DNA from: Streptomyces sp. NBRC 109706
GTDB lineage: Bacteria > Actinomycetota > Actinomycetes > Streptomycetales > Streptomycetaceae
NCBI RefSeq assembly: GCF_000974485.1
Contig: NZ_BBOM01000008.1
Coordinates: 434,001 to 498,000, forward strand
DNA length: 64,000 nucleotides
Reading direction: 5' to 3'
In this document: piece by piece, positions 7,680-16,445 of the stretch
Layout: every line of letters begins with the position of its first letter
How positions within the stretch are numbered: position 1 is the stretch's first letter
Notes under the pieces: model-generated
Told to the model about the DNA's origin: nothing
Databases searched by the model: none
The model's input: the letters and a program-made list of their open reading frames with translations, nothing else
Translations under genes and position numbers: made by a program

Positions 7680-8873
7680 TCAGCCCTTGACGCAGACCAC
7701 CTGCTTCAACTCGGCCACCACCTCGACCAGATCCCGCTGCCGCGCGATGACCTGCTCGATCGGCTTGTACGCGCTCGGGATCTCGTCCACCACGCCGGAG
7801 TCCTTCCGGCACTCCACGCCGGCCGTCTGCGCCTCCAGATCCCTGGTGGTGAAGCGCCGCTTGGCCGCCGCCCGGCTCATCCGCCGCCCCGCGCCATGCG
7901 AGGCGGACTGGAAGGAGGCCACGTTGCCAAGGCCCTTGACGATATAGGACCTGGTGCCCATCGACCCGGGCACGATGCCGAACTCCCCGGACCCGGCCCG
8001 AATGGCGCCCTTACGGGTCACCAGCAGGTCCATCCCGTCATAGCGCTCCTCGGCCACATAGTTGTGGTGACAGCTGATCATCGTCTCGAACGTCGGCTTG
8101 GCCCTGCTGAACTCCCGCCGCACCACGTCCTGGAGCAGCGTCATCATCAGCGCCCGGTTGAGCCTGGCGTACTCCTGCGCCCAGAACAGATCGTGCCGGT
8201 AGGCCGCCATCTGGGGCGTGTCGGCGACAAAGACCGCGAGGTCCCTGTCCACCAACCCCTTGTTGTGCGGCAGCCGTTGGGCCTCGCCGATATGGAACTC
8301 GGCCAGCTCCTTGCCGATGTTGCGGGAGCCCGAGTGCAGCATCAGCCACACCGCGCCCTCGGTGTCCAGGCAGACCTCGACGAAGTGGTTCCCCGAGCCG
8401 AGCGAGCCCATCTGCCGCCCCGCCCGCTCCCGCCGGAAGGCCACCGCGTCCGCCACCCCGTCGAACCGCTCCCAGAACGCGTCCCACCCCGCCGTCGGAA
8501 AACCGTGCAACCGCGCCGGATCCAGCGGCTCGTCGTGCATCCCCCGCCCGACCGGAATGGCCGCCTCGATCTTCGACCGCAACCGCGACAGATCCCCCGG
8601 CAGATCCTCCTGCGTGAGCGAGGTGCGCACCGCGCTCATCCCGCATCCGATGTCGACGCCAACCGCCGCCGGGCAGACCGCGCCGTGCATGGCGATCACG
8701 GAGCCGACGGTGGCGCCCTTGCCGTAGTGCACGTCCGGCATCACGGCCAGGCCCTTGACCCAGGGCAGGGTGGTGACGTTGCGCAGCTGCCGCATCGCTC
8801 CCTCGTCGACGTCGGCCGGATCGGCCCACATCCTGATCGGGATCCGGGCACCGGGCAGCTCGGTGTACTCCAT
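7680..8873 (-). CDS. rtcB: RtcB-type RNA ligase
   Basis: A 397-aa member of the RtcB family, which joins RNA 2',3'-cyclic phosphate or 3'-phosphate ends to 5'-OH ends using GTP and Mn2+. The metal-binding motifs are clear: PDVHYGKGATVGS, GVDIGCGM (metal Cys), LGSGNHFVE and LHSGSRNIGK. The guanylylated His is in ASHGAGRRMSR near the C-terminus. Length is typical of the shorter bacterial forms. AGGGGG stands about 8 nt before the ATG. It is a single gene with no archease beside it. Bacterial RtcB acts in RNA repair or processing after stress; the target here is unknown. Confidence 0.95.
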   Translation of the reverse strand: MEYTELPGARIPIRMWADPADVDEGAMRQLRNVTTLPWVKGLAVMPDVHYGKGATVGSVIAMHGAVCPAAVGVDIGCGMSAVRTSLTQEDLPGDLSRLRSKIEAAIPVGRGMHDEPLDPARLHGFPTAGWDAFWERFDGVADAVAFRRERAGRQMGSLGSGNHFVEVCLDTEGAVWLMLHSGSRNIGKELAEFHIGEAQRLPHNKGLVDRDLAVFVADTPQMAAYRHDLFWAQEYARLNRALMMTLLQDVVRREFSRAKPTFETMISCHHNYVAEERYDGMDLLVTRKGAIRAGSGEFGIVPGSMGTRSYIVKGLGNVASFQSASHGAGRRMSRAAAKRRFTTRDLEAQTAGVECRKDSGVVDEIPSAYKPIEQVIARQRDLVEVVAELKQVVCVKG

Positions 8874-8955
8874 GGCGTTATCCCCCTGACAACGTTTGAT
8901 GACTCATTGTGACGCCCTGGCCCAGGGGAGCGGCAACAGGTTTTCACCGGAACGA

Positions 8956-9198
8956 TCAGCCGCGTCGGCGCCTGGCCGCGCGGTCCTGGAGCGTCAACCG
9001 GCGTTTGCGCAGCGCCGCTTGACGGCGTCGGCTCGCCGCCCGCCGTGGCGCGTCCGGATCCGGGCGTCGCTTCGGGCCCAGCCGGATCAGCGTCCGGAAC
9101 ACCACGGCCAGGAGGACCAGGACCATCACGCCCAGCACGGCGGCGGCCTGCGGCGGCAGCGCGTCGAGATCGAAGTACCGCACCGTGCGATGGTTCAC
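8956..9198 (-). CDS. Small single-pass membrane protein
   Basis: An 80-aa protein with one transmembrane segment (about residues 14-35, Val/Leu-rich) followed by a strongly basic Arg/Lys tail. I chose the GTG at 9196-9198 because GAGGAG lies 7 nt before it; the frame continues to 9234 without a ribosome site. A family is not recognised. It is divergent from the methyltransferase gene. Confidence 0.65.
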   Translation of the reverse strand: MNHRTVRYFDLDALPPQAAAVLGVMVLVLLAVVFRTLIRLGPKRRPDPDAPRRAASRRRQAALRKRRLTLQDRAARRRRG

Positions 9199-9297
9199 GC
9201 GGTCTCTCCTCTCGTCCGCCGGCAGCCTACTCACCCGTCCCCGACGGCGGGCTACGATGCCGCCCGACGGGAAACGGGCAAGGCGAGGAGAACGGTT

Positions 9298-10065
9298 GTG
9301 ACGGCGTCAGGGACGGGCCCTTCGGCCCCGGACCCGGGAGTGTCCCTGATGTACGGCGCACTGGCCCGCTGGTGGCCGCTGATCTCCCCGGCCGAGGTGT
9401 ACGAGGACGACGCCCGCAGCACCGCCGAACTGTTCGCCCTGGCGGAGCGCCCGGTGCGCGACGTGCTCGAACTGGGCAGCGGCGGCGGGCATCTGGCCCA
9501 CCACCTCCGCGAACGGTGGACGATGACCCTGGTCGACCTCGCGCCCGAGATGCTGGCCGTCTCCCGCGCGTTGAACCCGGATGTCGAGCATCTGCTGGGC
9601 GATATGCGGGAGTTGCGGCTCGGCCGCACCTTCGACGCGGTGCTGGTGCATGACGCCATCGACTACATGACCACCCTGGACGATCTGGCCGCCGCCTTCC
9701 GCACGGCCTACGCGCACTGCCGCCCCGGCGGCGTCGCCGCGTTCTTCCCCGACCATGTCGCCGACACCTTCGAGCCGGGCACCGACTGCGGCGGCAGCGA
9801 CGCGCCCGACGGCAGCGGCGCCCGCTATCTGGAGTGGAGCCACCCACCGGGCCCCGGGGAGACCACGGTCACGACGGAGTACACGTTCACCCTGCGCGCC
9901 GCCGACGGCACCGTCGAGTTGGCGCACGAGGCGCATCGCACCGGTCTTTTCGCCGTCGCCGACTGGCAACGGCTGTTGGGCGACGCCGGGTTCGAGGTGG
10001 TCACCGTCCGGGAGGAGGGCGGCGCCGACCGTACGCTCTTCGCCGGCCGCCGCCCCCGTGCCTGA
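9298..10065 (+). CDS. Class I SAM-dependent methyltransferase
   Basis: A 255-aa methyltransferase. Motif I is seen in VLELGSGGGHLAHHL, an acidic residue ends the next strand (MTLVDLAPEML), and GDMRELRLGRTFDAVLVHDAIDYM gives motifs II-III. The GTG start at 9298 is fixed by GAGGAG at 9285-9290; the longer open frame upstream covers the opposite-strand gene. An N-terminal YGALARWWPL segment suggests a small-molecule methyltransferase. Substrate is unknown. It ends only 12 bp from the convergent rph gene. Confidence 0.88.
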   Translation: MTASGTGPSAPDPGVSLMYGALARWWPLISPAEVYEDDARSTAELFALAERPVRDVLELGSGGGHLAHHLRERWTMTLVDLAPEMLAVSRALNPDVEHLLGDMRELRLGRTFDAVLVHDAIDYMTTLDDLAAAFRTAYAHCRPGGVAAFFPDHVADTFEPGTDCGGSDAPDGSGARYLEWSHPPGPGETTVTTEYTFTLRAADGTVELAHEAHRTGLFAVADWQRLLGDAGFEVVTVREEGGADRTLFAGRRPRA

Positions 10066-10077
10066 ACGGCCGGCCGG

Positions 10078-12717
10078 TCACAGCAGCTCGACATACCCGT
10101 CGGTGCCGTGCACGCGGATCCGCTGCCCGTCCCTGATCAGCCGGGTGGCCCCGGCCACGCTCAGCACCGCCGGCAGACCGTACTCCCTGGCGATGACCGC
10201 GCCATGGGTCATCAGGCCGCCGACCTCGGTGACCAGCCCCGCGATGCCGAGGAACAGCGGTGACCAGCTGGGGTCGGTGAAGGTGGTGACCAGGATGTCG
10301 CCCGCCGCCAGATCGGCCCGGGCCAGGTCGAGGACCACCCGCGCCCTGCCCTCCACGGTCCCGCCGGAGACCGGCAGGCCGAGCAGCGCGCCGGCCGGCG
10401 CGTCGTCCCGCCGGTACGCCCCGCTCAGGGCCTCACCGTCCGAGGTGAGCACCCGGGGCGGGGTGAGCGCGTGGTACGACCGGAACGCCTCCTCGCGCCG
10501 CCGGATCAGCCCCTCGTCCGCCCGTTGCGACCGCACCACCTCGTGGAACTCCTGGAAGGTGAGCGAGAAGACGTCCTCCCGCCCGGCGAGCACGCCGGCC
10601 CCCACCAGCCGGTCGGCCTCCGCCAACAGGGCCCGCTTGTAGACGAGATAGCGGCTGACGATGCCGTACTTCGGATACTCCCGGTAGCCGATGAAGGTTC
10701 TGACCCGGTCGATCATCCGCTTGGTCTCGTCGGCCTTCCGGTCCCCGTCCGGCAGCGCCCGCAGCCGGGCCAGCACCTCCGCCTCCTTCCGCTCCGCCTT
10801 CCGCCGCCCTTCAGCGAAGCGCCGCTCGGCGGCCCCGGGAGCGAAGTTGCGCACGTTGTCGAGGATGGCCGGCACCAGGGTGGTGGGCCGCTCGCACCAC
10901 CGTGGCCTGGTGATGTCGATCTCGCCGGCGCAGCGCATGCCGTACCGGTCGAGATAGCCGGCGACGGCGTCCCGCGCCTCCGCCCCGCCCGGGATCCTCG
11001 CCAACGCGTCGAGAAACGCGCCGTCCCGGAAGTCGCCGCTCCGGAAGTCCTCGTCCGGGAAGCCCTCTTCGACGACCGACCGCAGGAAGGCCACCACCTC
11101 GGGGCGCGGGCGGATCACATCCGCGACATCGAGCAGCGCCAGCCCCATCTCGGAGGTGACGTTGTCGGGGGCCGACAACGTCAGGGTGTCGGCCGCGTTC
11201 TTCTCGCCCAGCCACTCCCACAGCCGGTCGTTGAGCCACCAGGTGGCCTCCATCCCCGCCATGATCACCCGCAGGCTCAACGGGTCGGTGAGGACGCGTC
11301 GATGCTCATCGAACGCCGCCAGCAGGAAGTCGAAGAGCGCCGGCCCGCTCTTCGTCCCGATGTCCCGCTCCAACGCGGCGACGGACGCCGCGCCGCGTTC
11401 GATCAGCTCGGCGACGATCGCCGGATCCGTCTCGATCGGCGCGGGAGCCGCGCCGGCCGGCGGGCCGCCCGGCTCCTCGTCCGGGACCTGCAGGACGAAG
11501 TCCTCGCGGTCGACGACCGTCTCCAGGGCGTCCCTGACCAGCGGATCGCCGCGCCCCATGACCTCCAGCAGGGCGGCCCGGCCCGTGGGGGAGGCCAGGC
11601 GCTCGGTGACATCGACGAACAGCCTCCCGCCCGCCTCGTGCATCGGCACCATGGCCGTCAGCCGCCACACCGAGAGCCCCAGCGGCCGCATGGGGTCGGT
11701 CATCATCTGCCCGTGCCCGACGGAGACATAGACGCGGTTCTCCTCGTCGTCGGCCTCGGGAACGGGGAACAGCGTCGTGATCGGCCGGCTCTGCACGATC
11801 CGGAAGCCGTCGTCCGCCAGGCACCACTCGATGTCCTGCGGACGGCCGAAACGCGCCTCGATCCGCCGCCCGAGCCGCACCAGCTCGACGGCCTGCTCGT
11901 CCGTCAACGCCGGCCGCCGCTGCCGCCCCGCCTCGACCGCCACCTCCCCGGTGCCGCCGGCCGGCAGGGCCCGGACGGCACGCTCCTTGACGGCGATCGT
12001 CCGGTCGACGACCACCCCGTCGCGCACCGTGAGGACATCCGGGTTCGTCTGCCCGGAGACCAGCGCCTCGCCCAGGCCGAGGACCGCGTCCACTTTGGCG
12101 ACCCTCCGGTTGCCCGTGACCGGATCGGCCGTGAACAGGACGCCGGCGGCGTCCGGTCGGACCATCCGCTGCACCACCACGGCCATCCACACCGCCCGGT
12201 GGTCGATGCCCATCCGCTGACGGTAAATCACGGCCCGCTCGGTGAACAGCGAGGCCCAACACCGGCTGACATGCCGGAGGATCGCCTTCGGCCCCACGAT
12301 GTTCAGATAGCTGTCCTGCTGCCCGGCGAAGGAGGCCGTCGGCAGATCCTCCGCCGTCGCGCTGGACCGGACGGCACAGGCGGCCCCCTCGCCGAGCCGA
12401 CCCGAAGCGGCGGTGATCGCCGCCGCGACATCGTCGGGGACGCCGACCCCCTCGACCGTCCGGCGGATCCGCGCGCTGAGCGCGGCGATCGCCTCCCGGT
12501 CGTCCGGATCCAGCCGCGCCAGCCGATCGAGCTGATCGTCGAACGAGGGCGCCGCCGCCACGATCCGCCGGAAGGCGTCCGTCGTCACACAGAAACCGGC
12601 CGGCACCCGGACGCCCTCGATCCGCGACAACGCGCCCAACTGCGCGCCCTTGCCGCCGACCACCGCGACCAGCGACTCGTCGACCTCCCCGAGATCCCGC
12701 ACATGACGCCCGGTCAC
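10078..12717 (-). CDS. rph: Rifamycin-inactivating phosphotransferase (Rph)
   Basis: An 879-aa three-domain enzyme of the Rph type. It has an N-terminal ATP-grasp (PEP-synthase-like) domain with GGKGAQLG and SSATAEDLPTASFAGQQ, a central rifamycin-binding domain (about 350-770) and a C-terminal swivelling His domain with TEVGGLMTHGAVIAREYG. His838 in that motif is the expected phospho-carrier. Rph moves the beta-phosphate of ATP to the C21 hydroxyl of rifamycins, giving AMP, Pi and inactive drug. Length matches the family (about 865). I chose the GTG at 12715-12717 because GGAGG is 7 nt before it. A longer frame would begin inside the rifamycin-associated element at 12829-12848, which strongly supports this assignment. 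Confidence 0.93.
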   Translation of the reverse strand: MTGRHVRDLGEVDESLVAVVGGKGAQLGALSRIEGVRVPAGFCVTTDAFRRIVAAAPSFDDQLDRLARLDPDDREAIAALSARIRRTVEGVGVPDDVAAAITAASGRLGEGAACAVRSSATAEDLPTASFAGQQDSYLNIVGPKAILRHVSRCWASLFTERAVIYRQRMGIDHRAVWMAVVVQRMVRPDAAGVLFTADPVTGNRRVAKVDAVLGLGEALVSGQTNPDVLTVRDGVVVDRTIAVKERAVRALPAGGTGEVAVEAGRQRRPALTDEQAVELVRLGRRIEARFGRPQDIEWCLADDGFRIVQSRPITTLFPVPEADDEENRVYVSVGHGQMMTDPMRPLGLSVWRLTAMVPMHEAGGRLFVDVTERLASPTGRAALLEVMGRGDPLVRDALETVVDREDFVLQVPDEEPGGPPAGAAPAPIETDPAIVAELIERGAASVAALERDIGTKSGPALFDFLLAAFDEHRRVLTDPLSLRVIMAGMEATWWLNDRLWEWLGEKNAADTLTLSAPDNVTSEMGLALLDVADVIRPRPEVVAFLRSVVEEGFPDEDFRSGDFRDGAFLDALARIPGGAEARDAVAGYLDRYGMRCAGEIDITRPRWCERPTTLVPAILDNVRNFAPGAAERRFAEGRRKAERKEAEVLARLRALPDGDRKADETKRMIDRVRTFIGYREYPKYGIVSRYLVYKRALLAEADRLVGAGVLAGREDVFSLTFQEFHEVVRSQRADEGLIRRREEAFRSYHALTPPRVLTSDGEALSGAYRRDDAPAGALLGLPVSGGTVEGRARVVLDLARADLAAGDILVTTFTDPSWSPLFLGIAGLVTEVGGLMTHGAVIAREYGLPAVLSVAGATRLIRDGQRIRVHGTDGYVELL

Positions 12718-12828
12718 CGCGACCCCTCCGAGACGGACGGCCCCGCCGGCCCATATGTCGACAACACACGCACGTCGTGCCCCATTTCCGCAGGTGATGG
12801 CCTTGGCCGACGATTTTGCGCCACACCC

Positions 12829-12848
12829 CCGGCCTTGCCGCAAGCCCC
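12829..12848 (-). promoter_or_regulatory. Rifamycin-associated element (RAE) upstream of rph
   Basis: Read on the minus strand it is GGGGCTTGCGGCAAGGCCGG, an inverted repeat around CTTG-CGG-CAAG. It agrees with the RAE that I know to precede actinomycete rifamycin-inactivating genes. It lies 111 bp upstream of the rph start. An AT-rich TATACATATAG just upstream (about 12856-12866) may be part of the promoter. Confidence 0.85.
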
Positions 12849-13028
12849 CCACCGAGCTATATGTATAGGAGAGGCAAGGAGAACGGACTCTCCTCGCCGA
12901 CCCCGAGCCCCCGAGCTGAGCGCACGATGCCGGGGCATGCGCGCCCGGCGCGCCTTCGTGAATCCGGTGCGTGATCCCCGAAGCAGCCCGATTGTGGTCT
13001 CGTCGTCACTGGTCGGGAAAAGAGGACC

Positions 13029-13172
13029 ATGTCAGCAGTCGCTGTTGTCGGAACAGGCGCATCATCGCGTGAGCAACCCCCGTACCAGGTGGGGGGTGAC
13101 CCCCGTGGTCAAGGGCTTGAAGACCACAAGCGCATAGCAGCCCGGAACCTGTACGGGTTCCATGGGTTGTGA
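13029..13172 (+). CDS. Possible small protein, 47 aa
   Basis: An ATG with GAGG just before it opens a 47-codon frame whose product is MSAVAVVGTG... with a basic, polar middle and an ending LYGFHGL. The stop TGA is followed after one base by the ATG of the next frame, which looks like operon spacing. GC is lower than in neighbouring core genes. No family recognised; it could be a chance frame. Confidence 0.35.
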   Translation: MSAVAVVGTGASSREQPPYQVGGDPRGQGLEDHKRIAARNLYGFHGL

Positions 13173-13173
13173 C

Positions 13174-13544
13174 ATGGCAGGCCGAGATTTTTTCTTACGT
13201 GTTGTTGGAATATTCACGGGCGGCTTGACGGGAGTCGCTCACATGCTCTTTGAAATCCCTCATGGCCGCTTGAATATGGCATCGCGCTGCTCTTCGGATT
13301 CCTGCACAAGAAGAGCAGCCGAGCTGCCCGGAGTGGCGAGATCGAATGGAATGGCAGGTGCAAGGCGAGAACGCCTCTCCAGGTCTATTACGGTGCTGCC
13401 GCAGCGATTTATCCCATTGAGTGGGTTGCGGGATTCATTGAATCTCGACCCGAACTCATGGTCGGGGCGGGCTGCGTCCTCCTTGCTCTGCTCATCCGGC
13501 CACATTGGCAGAATCGAATTGTGCGTGAACAGTTCTCCCAGTGA
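13174..13544 (+). pseudogene. Frameshifted small membrane-protein gene
   Basis: The frame from the ATG at 13174 gives MAGRDFFLRVVGIFTGGLTG and continues sensibly to about 13262. The protein-like sequence then switches to the -1 frame: LEYGIALLFGFLHKKSS..., two probable membrane segments (YYGAAAAIYPIEWVAGF and LMVGAGCVLLALLI), and a stop at 13542-13544. The second part has no usable start and is preceded in its own frame by a TGA at 13251. Together they would make a protein of about 120 aa. I read it as a gene broken by a one-base change (or a sequencing error). No heptamer typical of programmed frameshifting is seen. Confidence 0.45.
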
Positions 13545-13707
13545 ATCATAAAAAGCGCGAACGGGGCTTGGCTTCCGATGACACTCTGTGATGGAGGTCG
13601 ACGGCCCACTGTGGGACGTCTCGCCGGACCGGTCTGGAGGCCGTGGTAGCCAGGCCGTTGAGGTGAAGGGCTTACCTCGCGGCAACCCGGCGTGAGACGA
13701 TGCTCCG

Positions 13708-14424
13708 GTGTCGAAAAGTCAGCGCTATTCAGCACTTGTCCTGTGGGATGTTGACCATACCCTTGTCAGCATCAGCGGCGTCAGTCGCGCCATCTACGAG
13801 AAAGCCTTCGAATCGACTATCGGATATCCGCTCGATCGATTGGCCTCTATGGCTGGGCGTACAGAGAACGCCATTATTGTCGAGACCCTGGAACTGAACG
13901 GTGTTGAGGTTTCGCCGGCCACTGTTTCGAGATTTTACTCCGCTCTCAGGCTAGCCGCTCGACAACTCGAAGACCGAATGAAGGAGTCCGGGCAGGCTCT
14001 GTCCGGGGCGGCTGAGGCGATCTCTGCGCTGCGAAACCGGCGTGTGGTGCAATCCTTGGTGACAGGGAACATCAAACCTATAGCTAGGGCGAAGCTCGAC
14101 GCATTTGCACTCTCTCGGGGCATCGATTTTGAAGTCGGCGGCTACGGCGACGACGGAAGTGACCGCGCCATCCTTGTTCAACTAGCTCGCGAGAGGGCAG
14201 AGAAGAGGTACGCTGCTCCGTTTCCGGGTAGGCGGGCCTTCGTCATTGGCGACACGCCCCACGACATCAAGGGCGCACACGATGCGGGAGCATTCGCGAT
14301 CGGCGTGGCAACGGGAAGTAGCTCCGCCCAGGCTTTGGAAAAGTGCGGCGCTGACCTGGTCCTACCCGATCTTATGAACGTTGAGGCATTGTGCAGCGCT
14401 ATCCTCGATGCGTCTCCGCGCTAG
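13708..14424 (+). CDS. HAD-superfamily hydrolase
   Basis: A 238-aa haloacid-dehalogenase-like phosphatase. Motif I is DVDHTL (nucleophile Asp and acid/base Asp), motif II is LVTGNIKP, and motif IV is FVIGDTPHDIKGAHDAG. A helical cap lies between motifs I and II. The GTG start is the only sensible one. Codon use is less GC-biased than in flanking core genes, matching the low-GC island. It converges on the XRE regulator, with only 9 bp between stops. Substrate is unknown; phosphoglycolate- or sugar-phosphate-like compounds are typical. Confidence 0.85.
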   Translation: MSKSQRYSALVLWDVDHTLVSISGVSRAIYEKAFESTIGYPLDRLASMAGRTENAIIVETLELNGVEVSPATVSRFYSALRLAARQLEDRMKESGQALSGAAEAISALRNRRVVQSLVTGNIKPIARAKLDAFALSRGIDFEVGGYGDDGSDRAILVQLARERAEKRYAAPFPGRRAFVIGDTPHDIKGAHDAGAFAIGVATGSSSAQALEKCGADLVLPDLMNVEALCSAILDASPR

Positions 14425-14433
14425 GCCCTTGAT

Positions 14434-16002
14434 TTATCCCTGGGTGGCCATGCGATACTGCTCCTGAAAATCGACCACGCTCGCAACACGGGCATGAGGG
14501 GTGAGGGATTTTGCGAGTTCCCCCAGCCGCTCGGTAACACGTGCCGAACCGATGGTGCCACTCAGTTTGAGGGCGTAGCTCCCAGTTCTACAAGCTTCCT
14601 CGATCTCCCCATCAAGGGTATAGCATTTTGCCAAACGGGAAAGGTAGTGAACTCTGTCGCGCACTCTATTCGGGGCGTGAATGCTAAGTAGGCCAATGGC
14701 GCTGGTTAGCGAGGTGACCGCGTGCTGAGTCATGCCGAGGTCGAGATAGCAGGCTCCCTCTTGTGCTGCGACCTCGATAGAATCCACGTATGACACATAC
14801 TGAGGTTCTTCATGGCTCCCAGCCTGTTGGTAATCATTCCGCATGGACTCTAGAGATTTTAGGCAGGCCGCCTTATCACCTAGCCCTGCGTGTGCGCGGG
14901 CGAGTCTTGTGCCAAGCATGGTCCGGGTCAGCGGGGACAAGTTCTCATGCTGAAGGGTGACAGCCTCTTGCGCCAGTGTGAGGGCAGCGGAATGTTCACC
15001 TCGGTAGGTCTCTTGCAAGCTCCTATAAGCTAAAGCACTCGCCTTCAAACCATGGTCCCGCACTTCAGCCCCGACACCGACCGCCATGTCAAAATGTCGG
15101 TGTGCTGCGGCATGACTGCTCGCATCCAGAGCCAACCAACCCGCCATCTGATTCAGTTGACCGAACGCCTGCAAACCATCCTTGGCGTTCTCACGCACAC
15201 TGACAGCCATACGTGCCACGTAACGAGAGAGCGGCAAGTACAGGCTGTCTCCTCCCATCTCGTCATCAAGGTGAAGGAAGGTTTTCAGCAGATGTTCGCC
15301 ACTCTGTTGGAGCGTCATCCCCTCGAACGGTGAAATCCCAAGATCTGGCGGCCCAGGCATAGTCGGCAGGCCAGCCTGCCCAAACCCGGGAACACTCGGC
15401 TTGGAATCCTTGTGGACCTCGATACCGCCACTCCGGCCACGTGCCACGGATGACATTTGGCTGTTGTCGGATGTGCTGGCAGCCATAAGGCTCGCTGCAC
15501 CGGCCGATAGGTCTCTACGCCTGATTGCCACGACCTGTTCCTTGCCTTCAATCCAAACTGAAGCCAAGAGCATCTCAGGCAGTTCAGGGGAGAGTTCTTC
15601 CTCCGTGGTCGGCGCCGTGTCGTGAGAGCCTGCTGCCTCTCGGCTCTTGTCAACATAGAGGATGTCTCCCCCGTCCGGACTCCCCGCCGGGGAACTCTCC
15701 CATGCCTGGGCCGAAACGCCGAGCATTTCCCCAGGGATACCGAACGCATCGGCAATACGTTCGATCACATGTGTCCCGCGAATCCCCCGCGTGCCCCGGA
15801 TGATATCGCTCACCCGTGAACTCGTCATCTTGCCGATGGCTGCCGCCATGTCGGCCTGGCTCGTGCCCGTGCGACGGTTCACGAGCCGGAAGATCTCGGC
15901 GAAGTCGCGTGTTGCGCAGGCTCGTTGCATCGGTTCGCTCTGCAACAGGGCATCGGGAATCGTCAACGGGTAGTTGGCTCGCTTGGCTGTGCGGTTGTCC
16001 AT
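14434..16002 (-). CDS. XRE-family regulator with TPR-like C-terminal region
   Basis: A 522-aa regulator. A lambda-repressor-type helix-turn-helix is at about residues 30-85 (TGTSQADMAAAIGKMTSSRVSDIIRG). A Ser/Pro-rich linker follows, then a long alpha-helical region with TPR-like repeats (about 260-510). Such proteins are common in Streptomyces and often sense a peptide or ligand through the TPR part. I chose the ATG at 16000-16002; the frame extends to 16200 but would cross the divergent promoter. One TTA codon (codon 324, at 15031-15033) would make translation depend on the bldA tRNA. Two GGGGTTCCCC boxes lie directly upstream. Confidence 0.8.
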   Translation of the reverse strand: MDNRTAKRANYPLTIPDALLQSEPMQRACATRDFAEIFRLVNRRTGTSQADMAAAIGKMTSSRVSDIIRGTRGIRGTHVIERIADAFGIPGEMLGVSAQAWESSPAGSPDGGDILYVDKSREAAGSHDTAPTTEEELSPELPEMLLASVWIEGKEQVVAIRRRDLSAGAASLMAASTSDNSQMSSVARGRSGGIEVHKDSKPSVPGFGQAGLPTMPGPPDLGISPFEGMTLQQSGEHLLKTFLHLDDEMGGDSLYLPLSRYVARMAVSVRENAKDGLQAFGQLNQMAGWLALDASSHAAAHRHFDMAVGVGAEVRDHGLKASALAYRSLQETYRGEHSAALTLAQEAVTLQHENLSPLTRTMLGTRLARAHAGLGDKAACLKSLESMRNDYQQAGSHEEPQYVSYVDSIEVAAQEGACYLDLGMTQHAVTSLTSAIGLLSIHAPNRVRDRVHYLSRLAKCYTLDGEIEEACRTGSYALKLSGTIGSARVTERLGELAKSLTPHARVASVVDFQEQYRMATQG

Positions 16003-16054
16003 GTCCCACCTGGCAGGGGCTGCGGTGACCTCCCCCAGAGTAGCGGTGCCTCGC

Positions 16055-16092
16055 AACGGGGTTCCCCAAAGCCCCTTGTGGGGTTCCCCGTT
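16055..16092. promoter_or_regulatory. Paired GGGGTTCCCC boxes in a divergent promoter region
   Basis: GGGG-TT-CCCC occurs at 16058-16067 and again at 16080-16089, 22 bp apart (two helical turns). The outer edges AACGGGG and CCCCGTT make the whole block an inverted repeat. It lies between the XRE regulator and the small gene at 16218, the expected place for an autoregulatory operator. Confidence 0.6.
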
Positions 16093-16217
16093 CGCTGTGC
16101 CCAACTCCGCCGAGGCCCGCGAAGCTTTTGGGGCGGGCAAAGGCCGCACCTCCGCAACCGTGGCCAGACGGCCCGGGGGCATGGACCACCTGCCAAGCAA
16201 AGGAGAGACAGGCAGTC

Positions 16218-16445
16218 ATGAGTGGCACCAGCGGTGAACTCCCGGCTGTCGGAACACAAGTTAACGACACGACCAAGGGGCGAATCGGTGTCTACCTGGG
16301 CGCGACCTTCCCCGGCGGGGGAGGCGCGATGGTCCTGCCGAAGGGCGGGGGCCGCGAGCGGTCCGCCGCTGCAAAGGGTCTTCACTCCGATTCATCGTTG
16401 ACACCGTTCGCCGACGCACCGAACCACCAGGGAGTCACCCGATGA
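16218..16445 (+). CDS. Small conserved-type protein with a GRIGV core
   Basis: A 75-aa protein, ATG preceded by AAGGAGAG. Its middle (VGTQVNDTTKGRIGVYLG) resembles small Streptomyces proteins that carry a KGRIGVVMG-like beta core next to XRE regulators. The C-terminal half is atypical and may have drifted. Its stop overlaps the ATG of the next gene (ATGA at 16442-16445), so the two are translationally coupled. Divergent from the XRE gene. Function unknown. Confidence 0.6.
   Translation: MSGTSGELPAVGTQVNDTTKGRIGVYLGATFPGGGGAMVLPKGGGRERSAAAKGLHSDSSLTPFADAPNHQGVTR

Noticed and set aside
8896..9297. Long upstream extension of the methyltransferase frame
   Set aside because: It covers the opposite-strand small membrane-protein gene. 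A GTG with a strong Shine-Dalgarno at 9285-9290 gives a sensible start.
12718..12852. Longer rph frame beginning at 12852
   Set aside because: The start would lie within the rifamycin-associated element, and the extra residues do not resemble Rph. The GTG at 12717 has GGAGG at correct spacing.
13029..13544. Programmed -1 frameshift
   Set aside because: No X-XXY-YYZ heptamer or clear stimulatory structure is visible near 13245-13265, so a broken gene is more likely.
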